From a virus: 24,604 nt of DNA. Shown in pieces: positions 1-6,658 of this stretch. A program made the translations under genes and the position numbers. Numbering within the stretch: the first letter of the stretch is position 1; every line of letters begins with the position of its first letter. The notes beneath the pieces were generated by a model. That model searched no databases. It was not told the origin of the DNA and saw nothing but the letters and a program-made list of their open reading frames with translations. The stretch spans positions 1-24,604 of IMG/VR virus record IMGVR_UViG_3300037088_000213; one strand, 5' to 3'.

Positions 1-201
1 AGATTGAAATTGGACATTATGACCACCAACTCTAAAATCAAGTAAATCATCTTTGATATTAAAAGTATGAGTGAACAACATAGTTTCTTTATCGAAAACA
101 CCAGATTGTTTTTTCATATACCAAATTTTATTATTCTTAAATTGTGGTGTTTGGATTTGACATTCGATTAATTGTTTATCTGGAATTTCTATGTTCTTCA
201 T
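1..201 (-). CDS. Hypothetical protein, 3' end outside window
   Basis: An open frame begins with ATG at 201 and runs without a stop to base 1, giving at least 67 residues (MKNIEIPDKQLIECQIQ...). It overlaps the end of the upstream gene by 26 bases in a different frame, which fits the compact, coupled style of this run of genes. The visible part is soluble, of mixed charge, with no signal peptide or membrane segment. I do not recognise the family. Confidence 0.6.
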   Translation of the reverse strand, partial: MKNIEIPDKQLIECQIQTPQFKNNKIWYMKKQSGVFDKETMLFTHTFNIKDDLLDFRVGGHNVQFQS

Positions 202-415
202 ATGCTTTAATTATTTTATTGAGAATAAATGCTTCCATATCTATCATACATTTTCCATATCCATCTGGAGTTTTTTCAGTAAAATTAGAAGCGGTATCAG
301 CTACGGCATCATGTGAGATAGACATTGTAAAATCATTTATAGTAAAATGAAACATTCCGAATTGATATGGATCAAAAAGAATTTTATATCCACCAAATTC
401 AATTTCTTTTTTCAT
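176..415 (-). CDS. Small hypothetical protein (79 aa)
   Basis: The start codon overlaps the stop of the deoxyribosyltransferase-like gene by four bases (ATGA type), which suggests translational coupling. The product is a small soluble protein with aromatic residues in its first half (FGGYKILFDPYQFGMFHF) and a helical, charged C-terminus ending EEHRNSR. I see no known motif. The reading frame is favoured over the antisense frame at 144-350 because it is in line with the neighbouring operon and has the coupled start. Confidence 0.65.
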   Translation of the reverse strand: MKKEIEFGGYKILFDPYQFGMFHFTINDFTMSISHDAVADTASNFTEKTPDGYGKCMIDMEAFILNKIIKAYEEHRNSR

Positions 416-927
416 TTACTTTTTTTATTTTTCGCTGTTATAAGATCATGAATAGCCTTAATAATTTTGGCATAAAATTTATCCAAATTGTAAACTATTT
501 CTTGTTCTGGTCTTGCTAATTTGGTTTGAATTTCGACATCGGATATTCTCTCATATTCTTCATCACAACCTATTACTATTTTTGTCGGTTGAGATGTACC
601 ATGTTTACCAAGTTCATATAATACAATTGGATTTAGAGATCCTTTGGAGAACCAAAAAACAATAATATCAGATTCTCTTAATCCCTTGTATTCCCATGTT
701 ATTTGTTCTACACTGGCATTGGGATCATCAATCGGGAAATTTTTTCTACGGGGGTTAAGTACTGTAACTTGATCTAATAAATATTTATCATATTCTTTTT
801 TTTCAGCTTTCATTTTTTCAATGAGTTCAGCCTGCCAATCTGGACAATTGGTTATACCACCAGCCAAAAATAATTTTAATTCATTTTCTTCCTGTGGCTT
901 ATTCGGGGCTTCTATAATTTCTAACAT
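412..927 (-). CDS. Nucleoside 2-deoxyribosyltransferase-like protein
   Basis: 171 residues. Visible motifs match the nucleoside 2-deoxyribosyltransferase-like family (PF15891 type): an N-terminal strand and glycine loop FLAGGITNCPDWQ (about 20-32), VLNPRR (56-61), QITWEYKGLRESDIIVFWF (75-93), and LNPIVLYELGKHG (98-110), in which E105 is the likely nucleophilic glutamate. Family members transfer or hydrolyse deoxyribosyl groups of nucleosides; in a phage this could serve nucleotide salvage or handling of a nucleotide-derived signal, but the substrate cannot be read from the sequence. It starts the last visible block of the minus-strand run, 43 bases after the membrane-protein gene, and is coupled to the 79-residue gene. 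A lysine-rich tail ends the protein. Confidence 0.75.
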   Translation of the reverse strand: MLEIIEAPNKPQEENELKLFLAGGITNCPDWQAELIEKMKAEKKEYDKYLLDQVTVLNPRRKNFPIDDPNASVEQITWEYKGLRESDIIVFWFSKGSLNPIVLYELGKHGTSQPTKIVIGCDEEYERISDVEIQTKLARPEQEIVYNLDKFYAKIIKAIHDLITAKNKKSK

Positions 928-970
928 ATTTAATATTTTTTGTTTTTATATTCGAAATATGTCGAAATGT

Positions 971-1408
971 TTATTTTAATATTAAATACAAAAAATTAAT
1001 TATGGCTGATATGATAATAGTAACTGAACAAAGTGTCGGAATATATATTCCTATTACTTTTCTTCTTCCATTTCCTGATAAATCATCTATGATTGTAGCT
1101 GGGTGTGATTCGTCTTTATGTAGGTCATCGATTATGAAATTCAATTTCTTCTGATTCCATCTGAGTACACCAGAGAACATAGTTGTAATTATGGCCCCAA
1201 AAATAAGTATCACTTCACCAATCCACACACTTTTAGCACCACTAAAACCAGCTATCGTAATAGAAAAAAAGATCAAAAAGTAGTTAAATCTTTGACATAA
1301 AAGATTTTCAATGAACATTCTCTCTTGGCTCATATCCCATACTGGAGATAATTTATCTCTATCAGAAGCCTTGATTGGTTTATGTTCTCTTAGTTCATTC
1401 ATCATCAT
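971..1408 (-). CDS. Small membrane protein with three predicted helices
   Basis: 145 residues. A charged N-terminus of about 40 residues is followed by hydrophobic stretches NYFLIFFSITIAGFSGA (42-58), VWIGEVILIFGAIITTMFSGVL (61-82) and, after a polar loop with HPATIIDD, a C-terminal helix of about 28 residues (VIGIYIPTLC...FLYLILK). No signal peptide is seen. It probably sits in the inner membrane. Three consecutive ATG codons (MMMN) begin the frame, and the start overlaps the previous gene by 14 bases. The form, a short cytoplasmic head followed by paired helices, is also seen in small membrane effectors and superinfection-exclusion proteins, but no specific family is recognised and that role is only a guess. 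Confidence 0.7.
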   Translation of the reverse strand: MMMNELREHKPIKASDRDKLSPVWDMSQERMFIENLLCQRFNYFLIFFSITIAGFSGAKSVWIGEVILIFGAIITTMFSGVLRWNQKKLNFIIDDLHKDESHPATIIDDLSGNGRRKVIGIYIPTLCSVTIIISAIINFLYLILK

Positions 1409-1706
1409 CTGGATTAAAACTCACGACATCACTCGGTATTTCTTCTGTCAAATCTTTAAAATCTTCATTTTCTTGGTCGTAAGTACAACAAATAGCAATT
1501 AAATCAAAACGAAGATTCTCCAAATCTTTTTCGATATCTTGAGCTTCTATCTTAACATTTTTAGATTTATAACTACTCAGTTCCTCCAAATAATCTTTCC
1601 TCAAAGAATTATTTAATTTTTCAACAAGACTGATATAATTAAAAAGAGCTTGTTTTCTTACATTATTAAAATTTATATTCATTCCTACTGTTTTCTTTTC
1701 GATCAT
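1395..1706 (-). CDS. Hypothetical helical protein with acidic tail (103 aa)
   Basis: The start overlaps the stop of the upstream gene by four bases, so the ATG at 1706 is preferred over an internal one at 1682. The protein looks largely helical (LFNYISLVEKLNNSLRKDYLEEL) and ends with a strongly acidic tail (NPDDDE). I recognise no catalytic motif. It belongs to the coupled accessory run on this strand. Confidence 0.65.
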   Translation of the reverse strand: MIEKKTVGMNINFNNVRKQALFNYISLVEKLNNSLRKDYLEELSSYKSKNVKIEAQDIEKDLENLRFDLIAICCTYDQENEDFKDLTEEIPSDVVSFNPDDDE

Positions 1707-2032
1707 ACAAACATTTTTAAAACATCAAAACCACTATCATAACGGACACCACAACGAATCAGATAAATGATTTCATTTTCTATTCGTGTAATATTATCAG
1801 ACCAATCTATCCATTTTAATTCCTGTAATTCCATTAAATATATTTCATCGTGTTCCGCCCCTCTGATAATATCTTTATTTCTATGTTCATCCTTTAATAA
1901 TAAATTAGAAATAAGTTTGAATGCACATAAATCGGGAGATTCCGAAAATTTTTCATCAAGAGGAATTCTATCAAATTTCAGATACTCATCCTCGTGTTTT
2001 TTAAATAGTTCAATAATTTTTTCTCGTTCCAT
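1703..2032 (-). CDS. Conserved phage protein of unknown function (109 aa)
   Basis: The segments DLCAFKLISNLL, RGAEHDEIYLM and IIYLIRCGVRYDSGFDVLKMFV resemble, from memory, a small protein family common in tailed phages (pattern AEHDEI ... LxRCGVRYD ... LxMFV) that has no assigned function. Length is typical for it. The protein is soluble, and the alternation of helix-like segments with conserved aspartate and histidine could be a binding site. It is coupled by a four-base overlap to the following gene and starts two bases from the stop of the preceding one. Confidence 0.72.
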   Translation of the reverse strand: MEREKIIELFKKHEDEYLKFDRIPLDEKFSESPDLCAFKLISNLLLKDEHRNKDIIRGAEHDEIYLMELQELKWIDWSDNITRIENEIIYLIRCGVRYDSGFDVLKMFV

Positions 2033-2033
2033 A

Positions 2034-2429
2034 TTATTTCATATTTATAGACCAACATGAAGTTTTCATATTTAATTGTCCTGTTTTATTTTTTATTTTT
2101 AACCACACAGAATCTTTTAATCGTCTTGATTTTTTACCAATAATTAGATGAAATATATTTTTATATTTTTTCACAGTAACATCTTCCACTGTTCTTCCAT
2201 CTAAATCATAGTCTTTTAACCACGAATCATTCCACCAATAATAACCCATTCCATAATAATAAAAATGACGATAATAAGTTTTTATGGCTGTAACTTCAAG
2301 TATACCATTATCATCATTTATAGTGACATTTTCCAAGACTTCTTCATTGTAATATTTTTTATCACTTAATAGAAAACAATCTTGTCCACCATGAAAATCA
2401 TATATTCCGTACTTAGTTTGTTTAATCAT
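2034..2429 (-). CDS. Hypothetical aromatic-rich protein (131 aa)
   Basis: Unrecognised protein, notable for a very aromatic central stretch (TYYRHFYYYGMGYYWWNDSW, about 51-70). The remainder alternates lysine with hydrophobic residues in a strand-like pattern (VTVKKYKNIFHLIIGKKSRRL). It begins with a four-base overlap with the preceding gene and ends one base before the next start. No signal peptide or transmembrane segment is seen. Confidence 0.62.
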   Translation of the reverse strand: MIKQTKYGIYDFHGGQDCFLLSDKKYYNEEVLENVTINDDNGILEVTAIKTYYRHFYYYGMGYYWWNDSWLKDYDLDGRTVEDVTVKKYKNIFHLIIGKKSRRLKDSVWLKIKNKTGQLNMKTSCWSINMK

Positions 2430-2812
2430 ATATTATTATTTAAAATTTCACCTAAATTTCTACTTCTTTTCTGATTCACTCTAGCTTCATCCTCAATCCA
2501 ATAATCATAAAAATCACCATCGTCCAGAATGTAATTCATAATTGCTTGATGATGATAATAATCGAAATTTATAACACTTCTTATCATTTCATCATCTGAC
2601 CACGGCTGTTCCTTATCACGAATTATTCTTTTAGATACTCCAACTATTGTATCTCCGGGTGTTGTAGGGGTAACACTGAACCAACCAAATAATTCACCTT
2701 CTTGTATATCATTCTTATCCTGAGTCTTAAATAACTTACCATCCCTCACCACATATTTCCATCTGTATCCATCAAATGGTCTATCATTCATATTTAATAC
2801 CTCGACTATCAT
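2426..2812 (-). CDS. Hypothetical protein (128 aa)
   Basis: Unrecognised soluble acidic protein. The start at 2812 is supported by a four-base overlap with the exonuclease gene; a second ATG seven codons in is possible. Features that stand out are a tryptophan-rich first half (GYRWKYVVRDGKLF, GELFGWFSV) and the segment EQPWSDDEMIRSVI, which is faintly echoed by LWSEEDIERCI in the gene at 4055-4369. No functional motif can be named. Confidence 0.62.
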   Translation of the reverse strand: MIVEVLNMNDRPFDGYRWKYVVRDGKLFKTQDKNDIQEGELFGWFSVTPTTPGDTIVGVSKRIIRDKEQPWSDDEMIRSVINFDYYHHQAIMNYILDDGDFYDYWIEDEARVNQKRSRNLGEILNNNI

Positions 2813-3327
2813 ACTAATTTCATTTTTAATCCCATTTTTTGCATTTTCAAAACCACTTCTGCGTTTCCCATAGCATCATCTACTGGATGATGTGAATGTT
2901 TTGTTTCTCTCAGATGTTTCCATTGTGTATAAACATCCATTTTCATACCACAATATAAATCACCGATCCTTCTTCCACTCCATCCAAAAGGATTATCTTC
3001 TAAATACCAATGAAAATACCAATCAATCCATTTCCAATCATAGGCTAAATTATCTGACATGAAAACTGGTTTACCCACATTGGTTTTTTTAATCCATTCG
3101 AAGAATTTTATCATTGTTTCTTTTGGATCATCAAATTTCAAATGTTCTTCTCTGGAAAAACCACTTATCGCCAAGGCGTCTGGTTTCCATAATTCAGAGA
3201 TTGGTTTAGTCGTTCCATAGAAAGTATCAGATAATCCAATTTTTACTTTAACTACACCAAAACATACCATTGAATACTTCGGTGGAATTGGTCCATCTGA
3301 TTCAACATCTATTACATAAAAACTCAT
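2809..3327 (-). CDS. DEDDh-type 3'-5' exonuclease
   Basis: 172 residues with the motifs of the DnaQ/RNase T exonuclease superfamily. ExoI is D7 and E9 in VIDVESDGP, ExoII is the aspartate of SDNLAYDWKW (D97), and ExoIII is H146 with D151 in HHPVDDAMGNAE. These acidic residues bind the two metal ions that hydrolyse 3' ends of DNA or RNA. The gene is a stand-alone nuclease with no polymerase domain, shorter than T4 DexA. It could trim host DNA, phage RNA or replication ends; the substrate cannot be deduced. It sits inside the accessory run, five bases after the preceding gene and overlapping the next by four bases. Confidence 0.85.
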   Translation of the reverse strand: MSFYVIDVESDGPIPPKYSMVCFGVVKVKIGLSDTFYGTTKPISELWKPDALAISGFSREEHLKFDDPKETMIKFFEWIKKTNVGKPVFMSDNLAYDWKWIDWYFHWYLEDNPFGWSGRRIGDLYCGMKMDVYTQWKHLRETKHSHHPVDDAMGNAEVVLKMQKMGLKMKLV

Positions 3328-3332
3328 AACTC

Positions 3333-3578
3333 TTAATAATTAAATGACCTAAATTGATTTAATTGAGTGTCCCAATCCATTGAAAGATTATACACTTCCA
3401 TAACACTTTGCATGTCTTTTCCATTGTATTCTTCCTTTACTTTATGGACATCTTCATTCGAATGAACAAAAACTGGATAATCATCATAATCGAAAGTATC
3501 ACATACTACAATCATGTGAGTTGCTTTTTCTTTTTTCCCTCTTTTTAACCATCCTTTAATTTCTTCTTGTGTTGTCAT
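3333..3578 (-). CDS. Conserved small phage protein of unknown function (81 aa)
   Basis: The protein reads WLKRGKKEKATHMIVVCDTFDYDDYPVFV, then YNGKDMQSVMEVYNLSMDWDTQLNQFRSFNY. From memory this pattern (WLxRG...ATHMIVVCDTFDxxDYPV...MEVYxL) recurs in many phage and some bacterial genomes without a known function. The length fits that family. The start overlaps the upstream stop by four bases. It is soluble, with one likely beta-alpha-beta unit. Confidence 0.75.
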   Translation of the reverse strand: MTTQEEIKGWLKRGKKEKATHMIVVCDTFDYDDYPVFVHSNEDVHKVKEEYNGKDMQSVMEVYNLSMDWDTQLNQFRSFNY

Positions 3579-4051
3579 AATTCATTTTCCTTTTTTGCTA
3601 TTAAATCACCTAAAATATAAATTCTATCCCCATCAGCTGGATGTTTGTCAATTATAAAGAAATACCATTCATTCAATTTATTCTTTATATCCGCTTTTAT
3701 CATAAACTCTATTGATTCTTTGGTATATTTATTCCATCTTTCTAATTCTAATTCTTTTGTTAAACCATAGAAAAAATTTATCAATTCTTTTTCTTTTTCC
3801 TTAGAATAATCCCCAATTTTAAATTTACGAGAATAAATGGGGTTTGTCATATAATATAGACCTAATGATAGTGGTGATACTTCCGTAAAATTATATTCTT
3901 TAAGTATTCTGTTTTTATTGTTCAGAAACCATTCCCAATCTTCGGCCTCTGTTTCATTTAAGAATCTTTTTTCATCTTTGGTAATGAAGTAATCAGTTAT
4001 GATTGGTTTAAAAAACCAGCCTCTACTTTTCTTTTCTGTTATTTTTTTCAT
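3575..4051 (-). CDS. Hypothetical protein (158 aa)
   Basis: Unrecognised soluble protein rich in lysine, glutamate and tryptophan, with a likely helical middle (YSKEKEKELINFFYGLTKELELERW). It contains ITDYFITKDEKRFLNETEAEDWEWFLNN near the N-terminus and ends KKENEL. No transmembrane segment or signal is seen. It starts three bases after the previous stop and overlaps the next gene by four bases, so it is part of the same transcript. Confidence 0.63.
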   Translation of the reverse strand: MKKITEKKSRGWFFKPIITDYFITKDEKRFLNETEAEDWEWFLNNKNRILKEYNFTEVSPLSLGLYYMTNPIYSRKFKIGDYSKEKEKELINFFYGLTKELELERWNKYTKESIEFMIKADIKNKLNEWYFFIIDKHPADGDRIYILGDLIAKKENEL

Positions 4052-4054
4052 AAA

Positions 4055-4369
4055 TTAATCATTTGGATTGTGATTCTTTATACATCTTTCAATATCTTCT
4101 TCTGACCATAATTGATCCTCTCTAAACTCTTTTATAATACGAACACTTATTGATTGGTAATGACGATTATATTTTTTCAATAAATCTTCAATGATTTTTT
4201 TAAACTTTTTTTGATTTTTTGTATTTTCTCCGTCAACATAAAAATCATATCCAAGAGTTGGTGGCCCCCCACATTTAATATCAGCGTAATCATTCATTCC
4301 ACAAAAAACATCGAAATGGTAAGCTGACACAAGATTAACTGTTTTTTTCATAGTTATAATTTTTATCAT
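4055..4369 (-). CDS. Hypothetical protein (104 aa, or 98 from second ATG)
   Basis: Unrecognised. Two starts are possible, ATG at 4369 and ATG at 4351 (MKKTVNLVS); the second gives a more typical N-terminus for this operon, but the sequence does not decide. The protein has a cysteine- and glycine-containing middle (FCGMNDYADIKCGGPPTLGYDFYVDGENTKN) followed by a helical basic part and LWSEEDIERCIKNH at the end. No domain is named with confidence. Confidence 0.6.
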   Translation of the reverse strand: MIKIITMKKTVNLVSAYHFDVFCGMNDYADIKCGGPPTLGYDFYVDGENTKNQKKFKKIIEDLLKKYNRHYQSISVRIIKEFREDQLWSEEDIERCIKNHNPND

Positions 4370-4404
4370 GAATAATATACAAAAAATATTTCAGAAATAA
4401 AAAT

Positions 4405-4632
4405 TTATTTGATATTTTCTAATTTATTCACATCAAGTTTCATGGAAAAACTTTTAATCACATCACCATCTATAATAGCGAATGAGTCTTGTGGATAAAA
4501 TTTATAATCTCTTGCTATCGAATTAAATTTATGTTCGATTTCAGAAGATGTCATTCTATTAATGAATATTTCACCATCCATTACTTCTTGATAAATGACT
4601 AAAAATGTTCTTTCTTTTTCTTTCTTTTTCAT
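4405..4632 (-). CDS. Small hypothetical protein (75 aa), first gene of accessory run
   Basis: First gene after the terminator at 4670-4702, so transcription of the accessory run should begin just upstream of it or read through. It starts with a lysine/glutamate run (MKKKEKER), then two likely strands (TFLVIYQEV, SFAIIDGDVIKSF). I do not recognise a family. Confidence 0.6.
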   Translation of the reverse strand: MKKKEKERTFLVIYQEVMDGEIFINRMTSSEIEHKFNSIARDYKFYPQDSFAIIDGDVIKSFSMKLDVNKLENIK

Positions 4633-4647
4633 ATCTATTATATCATT

Positions 4648-4669
4648 TTTTCACAACAAAGTTTTGAGC
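4648..4669 (-). promoter_or_regulatory. Possible host-type promoter for accessory run
   Basis: Reading the minus strand, TTTGCTCAAAACTTTGTTG lies between the terminator and the gene starting at 4632. The part TCAAAACTTTGT agrees at 10 of 12 places with the TCnTATnTTTGT shared by the two better host-type promoters at 21827 and 22738, but the TA of the -7 element is changed. It is offered because the terminator would otherwise leave the run without a promoter. Confidence 0.3.
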
Positions 4670-4702
4670 AAAAAAAAGTCGGAACTGAGTCCGACTTTTT
4701 TG
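4670..4702 (-). terminator. Rho-independent terminator after capsid gene
   Basis: A 12-base-pair stem (AAAAAAGTCGGA paired with TCCGACTTTTTT) with a six-base loop lies 22 bases past the capsid stop codon, with eight T residues following on the minus strand. The stem is nearly symmetric, so it could also work on the plus strand. It would let capsid mRNA end separately from the accessory run. Confidence 0.88.
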
Positions 4703-4724
4703 TATATGGTAATTAAACCTACTA

Positions 4725-6554
4725 TTAGATTAAGTAACCATGTGTATCAGTAACTTTAATACTCATGTATTGTTTTTCTGGGAAGAAACCGATATCAGAT
4801 ACTGCGTATCTTGAACGGATTAACATTCTTGGTGCCCATGTTGCTTCACTGATTAAACTGATAGACTGTGCCATCAAATAAGGAATGAAAACAAGACCCG
4901 GCTGGTCAATTGTGTTCTTTCTTCCTACGAAGATTTGATTGTCATCCCATCTCATGTAAGGATCTACATAAATTTGGATGTTACCGATGTTACCCATTGG
5001 GTATAACTGACCGTTGGTGTTTAATTTACCAACATTGGTTGGGTTAAGTGTGTAACCAGCGATATCTTGTAATACGGAAGCGATGTTACCGTTTGTTACT
5101 AAATATTGAGCTGGTCCAATTCTACCATCAGTAGCGATGAAGTTAGAAGCGTTGTTGATCTTGGCAACTAACTTTCTTTGAATTGTGTGGGTTGTTTCAC
5201 CACCCGGTGCGTAACCAGTTGCTGACAAGTAGGTATCAACATTGAAGTCAAATTTACTTGTTCCGTCTGCGTTCTTTGGACAGGTGTTTGAAATTCTGTT
5301 CTTAGCTGCCAAACTTCTGATCTTAGCTACGATTTCTTTTGAAATAACCTGAGTTAATTCATTGATAAGAACACCTTCCAATTTCTGAACGATGTCCATT
5401 CCAGTAGCGGCTTTAATATCCTCAATTTGAGTTCTCTTTAAAGCTGAACTGATTTCGATGTCACCAACGGTAACAACTTTTGTGAATACGTCAGGACCAA
5501 TAACACCCGGATAGGTCTTTTCATCCTGATATCTGTTCATTGCACCACCACCGTTTGACTTGTAGTTATCTCTGTCTGCGGCTGCTTGAGCTGACCATGC
5601 ATCTTCGAAACCATTTTGTCCTGCTGAAAATCCCGGTAATTGATCTTCCAATAAGGAAACCAATGTGATTGTGGCACCAGTGATATAACTTGTCCAAGTT
5701 GGAACAACTGATGTAGTTGTACCTGAAGCGTAGACGAAACCACCGATTAAAGTAGTTGTCATGGCTGTAGTTTGGTCAAATGTATTCTTAGCTGCTGTCC
5801 AAGCTGAACCATCTTGTGGTAATACTGGACCAACTGAGAAACCAGCTTGACGATAACATCTGAAAATTGGTAATCCATCAATTCTGGAGAATCCTAAGAA
5901 TTCCAACCAGTTTACTTTTGATGCTGTTCCCGGACCACTTATTAAGGTTTTACCACTACCACCAAAGGTTGTGTCACTACCTAAATAAACCCAAGTTCTC
6001 TTATCAATTCCACCAATTCTTTCTTGAATCTGATAAACACCTAATTGCCATTTCAAATCAGCGATGATAGCTGCTGTAATAGTAGCTGCTGTTGCACCAC
6101 CACCTTGTAATTTGAAAACCAATGGTCTTTGTTCAGCTTCTTGATCTTCACGAGATCCATCACCATAAGCATTATCGTATTTGAAATCTACGAATAACAA
6201 CTCAATTCTTGGAGAAGCGGTTGGTTTTACAGCTACTAAATCTAAACCGATTGTTTGAGCTGCGATCTTCATTGATACTGGAAGTAAATTCTGTGCAACA
6301 TCACCACTACCGATGTTACCAGCACCTGCTTGCCATACTGAAGATGGGATAGTTCCAACTGTTGGAGCTAAAATGTTACCCATACCGTTTTGGTTAAGGT
6401 TGACATATGCCACGTTTTCATTGATATGAAGCTGGTGCATTTCAGCGTATTCGGCCATCCATTCTCTTTTTTCTTCGTCCTTTACTTTTAAGGCTTCGAG
6501 GATTGGTGTCCATTTCTTTAAAGCTTTTGCTTTGTCTACTATAAAGTGTGTCAT
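4725..6554 (-). CDS. 23: Major capsid protein, T4 gp23-like
   Basis: 609 residues, longer than the roughly 520 of T4 gp23. The gp23 core is recognised in SMKIAAQTIGLDLVAVKP followed by a VDFKYDN strand, in VKTVK-like VTVGDIEISSALKRTQIEDIKAATGMDIVQKLEG (about 364-397), and in the C-terminal QYMSIKVTDTHGYLI. Place in the head block after portal and protease also fits gp23. The N-terminal part is helical and charged, and I44-N45-E46 (in HINENVAYV) matches the (L/I)-x-E cleavage rule of gp21-type proteases, suggesting removal of a 46-residue leader during maturation. Glycine- and threonine-rich stretches around 255-300 are probably surface insertions. Base composition is less AT-rich than neighbours, as expected of the most expressed gene. 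A promoter motif ends 25 bases upstream and a terminator follows. Confidence 0.93.
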   Translation of the reverse strand: MTHFIVDKAKALKKWTPILEALKVKDEEKREWMAEYAEMHQLHINENVAYVNLNQNGMGNILAPTVGTIPSSVWQAGAGNIGSGDVAQNLLPVSMKIAAQTIGLDLVAVKPTASPRIELLFVDFKYDNAYGDGSREDQEAEQRPLVFKLQGGGATAATITAAIIADLKWQLGVYQIQERIGGIDKRTWVYLGSDTTFGGSGKTLISGPGTASKVNWLEFLGFSRIDGLPIFRCYRQAGFSVGPVLPQDGSAWTAAKNTFDQTTAMTTTLIGGFVYASGTTTSVVPTWTSYITGATITLVSLLEDQLPGFSAGQNGFEDAWSAQAAADRDNYKSNGGGAMNRYQDEKTYPGVIGPDVFTKVVTVGDIEISSALKRTQIEDIKAATGMDIVQKLEGVLINELTQVISKEIVAKIRSLAAKNRISNTCPKNADGTSKFDFNVDTYLSATGYAPGGETTHTIQRKLVAKINNASNFIATDGRIGPAQYLVTNGNIASVLQDIAGYTLNPTNVGKLNTNGQLYPMGNIGNIQIYVDPYMRWDDNQIFVGRKNTIDQPGLVFIPYLMAQSISLISEATWAPRMLIRSRYAVSDIGFFPEKQYMSIKVTDTHGYLI

Positions 6555-6579
6555 AGTTTATTTTTTTATTATTTTTTTA

Positions 6580-6592
6580 TTTATATATTTAA
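6580..6592 (-). promoter_or_regulatory. Late-promoter motif before capsid gene
   Basis: On the minus strand this reads TTAAATATATAAA, one base longer than the TTAATATATAA form seen before other late genes. It ends about 25 bases from the capsid ATG. Confidence 0.6.
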
Positions 6593-6658
6593 TCAAAAAA
6601 CTCACTTTTTTCCATTTTACCTGAATTAGTGGTAATTAAACATATAATTTTAACAGAT

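Noticed and set aside
4633-4650. E. coli-like -10 box TATAAT before the 75-residue gene
   Set aside because: No -35 element at proper spacing, and the host type inferred uses TAnnTTTG instead.
5537-6067. Other-frame open frames inside the capsid gene
   Set aside because: Shadows of the well-supported capsid frame, with no start signals or family likeness.
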